Shown piece by piece: positions 58,201 through 61,200 of a DNA stretch of 64,000 nucleotides. The stretch lies in assembly GCA_922989275.2 (NCBI GenBank), contig OV277859.1, positions 85,556,198 to 85,620,197 on the forward strand. The letters are read 5' to 3'. The DNA comes from Gari tellinella. Lineage: Eukaryota; Mollusca; Bivalvia; Cardiida; Psammobiidae. The position numbers and the translations under genes are program-made. The notes beneath the pieces are model-generated. The model saw only the letters and a program-made list of their open reading frames with translations, did not search any database and was not told the origin of the DNA. Positions within the stretch are counted from its first letter, which is position 1. Every line of letters begins with the position of its first letter.

Positions 58201-61200
58201 GTTACTACTCATTAGAATCGTTTCAAAGAGACGATTCTATTGAGTAGTGACACCATAGGATTTAATGCAGAAATAAAGATTTAATTTTTGAAACACTCTC
58301 CTTATCTGAAGCCCTGAAATTAAACTTTACAGGCTATTGAAGATGGCAATCTTGATGAAATAGAAGAAGAGCTAAAAGAAGAACGAGAAGAGAAGAAAAA
58401 ACCATCCAAAAAGCGAAAGAAGGTTCCAGGGAACACGCCACCGCCAAAGAACTCTGATCCACCAATTAAGAAGCGCAGGGGTAGACCACCAGCAGAGAAA
58501 CTAAAGCCAAACTCTCCAAAGGTAGCAGCTCAGCTGAAGAAGCTTTTAGATATAGTCATCAACTACAAAGACAGGTAAACAAATTACATACCCTTTTACC
58601 CCATAGCCTGTTTTTAGTTTTGAAGACAGGGAACCACTTAAAGTAGGTTGAAAGTAAAACAGAATGCGCCTTAATTTTAGAAGGCTTTATTTTTAGTCTT
58701 TTTAGGCCTGCGGCGATCAGAAGGGGGGGGGGATACTGTTTTACCCCTGTCTGTTCGTTCGTTTGTCCGTTGTCCCACATACAGTGCATACTTTGTTCGG
58801 ATCCGGCTAACTCCTCCTACAGTTTTCAAGCTACAACCTTATAACTTGACAGAGTGTTTGCACATATACCCTAGATGTGCATGTGAACAGGATTTTGATC
58901 TGCTACAGCGCTCCCTCTCTACAACGACATCCAATGGGAAACAAAAAATGTGTGCGTTGTTCGGAGGGAGTCGTTATAGAGAGGGAAGTTGGCTTACATT
59001 TGCAAACAGCTTGAATCCAGTTCAGACGCCGCATAACGCGGCGTCTGATCTGGATTCAAGCTGTTTGTCACTCGTCGCTAAGGTTTGTTATGTCAAAATG
59101 CCCAATATGTAATTTTGAGAAAAACAGCAGACGACAACTTTAGCAGAAGATATTGCAGACGTAAAAAGGTTGGACATCATTTCTTGTTTCAGGATCAGCG
59201 GCAAGCGTCGTTGTGAGGAGGGAATCGTTGTTGGGAGGGCCGTTGTAGAGAGGGAGCGCTGTATAATTTTTCACAAAATTATAAATAATAGTTTTAGTTC
59301 GACATATTGTAACCTAATTTCGTATAAAATTTAGCCTTCTGATTGTACAGGTAAAACTACTTTTGGTTCTGGTCTGATGATGTTTATCATTGACTTTGCC
59401 ATTAACCCATTACCCCATAAATACACATTTTGATGCCTTTAATTAATTCCTCCATTACTTTAGAGACTATAGGCCCATTTTATACGGTAGTTAAAGTGCT
59501 ATATAAGAATTTTTTTTGTATATTGTAGTGATGATAGCTTAAAGCTGGCTGTAAGTAAAGCAGAATGCGCCTTAAGGCACTTTGTAATGTGGTCGCCGTT
59601 TTGGGGACTGTCTCTTATATGTTTATTCATGTTTTATTTCAGATCTAATTGTAGTTATTTTGTCTTTTCTCGATTTGTAGTTACATTTATGTTATTTAAT
59701 GTAAAGCGCTTTTGAACGCACAGCCCCTGTGTGAAAAGAGCACTTTATAAATCTGATATAATAATAATTAAGGTGCATTCTGCTTTATTTACAACCTGCT
59801 TTAAGTCGTCACCTATCTACAAAACTACAAACAGTCTATGGAGTAATGGGTTAAGGGTGTATGTTGCACCAGAGTGCTCTTGTTGTTATTACATGTATAT
59901 CTTGAACAGAGTCTTTAACAGTTGTTAGAATGTACCTTGTAAATGCTTAAGTGTTTTAACTTGCTATTCTGTGTTCCCACAGTGACGGAAGGCTTCTTAG
60001 TGGAGCGTTTGAGAAGTTGCCCTCAAAGAAGGAGCTGCCAGAGTACTATGAAATCATTACAAATCCACTGGACTTCAAGAAAATCAGGGTAATATGTTTT
60101 AAAAATCTATTTGAGAATAGTAGAACAGAATGGAACATTTATAAGACTGTTGTTTAACCCCATCTTCCTAGCTTGCTCTTTGCACCCTAGTCATGCATAT
60201 AAACGTCCTTTGCAAAAAGTGTACCTGTGGAGTACACTTGTCCTATGCAAACAGTGTAGACTCTGATCAGAAGGCTCCTTAAGACAAAACCTTATAGGGA
60301 GGGACAATTAAGACTTGGCTTACATTTGCAACAGCTTGAATCCAGATCAGACGCCCCGTAACGCGGCGTCTGATATGGATTCAAGCTCTTTGTCACTTAT
60401 CATTATATTTATTCTATCAAAATCTCCTCTTATATGTTACTTTGAGAGAAGACTGTATAATATTCACTGTTGTTGTTGTTAACAGAAGCGCATCAAAGAT
60501 CACAAGTATCGCTGTCTGGAGGACTTGGAGGATGATATCTACACACTGTGTCAGAATGCACAGCTGTATAACGTGGAGGGATCACAGGTTAGTTGGCATT
60601 ACACTCACACTCTTTCAAGAAGCTTTGAATTCTCTTACCCTTTACTCCATAGCCTGTTTCTAAATTTGATGACAGGTGACCACTTAAAGTAGGTTAATAG
60701 GTTGAAAGTAAAGTAAAATGCGCCTTAAGGGTATATGTTCATGACTGTATGAATTGGAACTATTTTCTTCAGTGGTGGAATAAATTAAATGTGTAAAATG
60801 CATATTTATGGGATAATGGGTTAGACAGACAACTTCTTACTGCAGGACAAAAGTAAAGCATAAATGTCAGATAGGAACTTTCTGATTTATATGTTTCCTG
60901 TATTAGGCTGCCAATTACACTTTAAGACTATTCATCAGTTTTTGAGTGACCACTTTACCCATATGACCTAGCTTAGGTCATCATAGTCAAATAAACAATT
61001 GTTGTATAGTATTACATTAATATTAAAGTTGTAATTTTGGGAACAATCAAATGAAGACTGTTTCCCCTTCACTGTCCTAGCCAGAGTATACTTGCAAAGA
61101 TCTTCGAAACAGTTTGTATCCAGATTACACTCAAAGTACCGCAGCTTTGAGCAGGATCCATAGTGTGATTTTATAGCCATACCTTTGGAAATTTCAGGAA

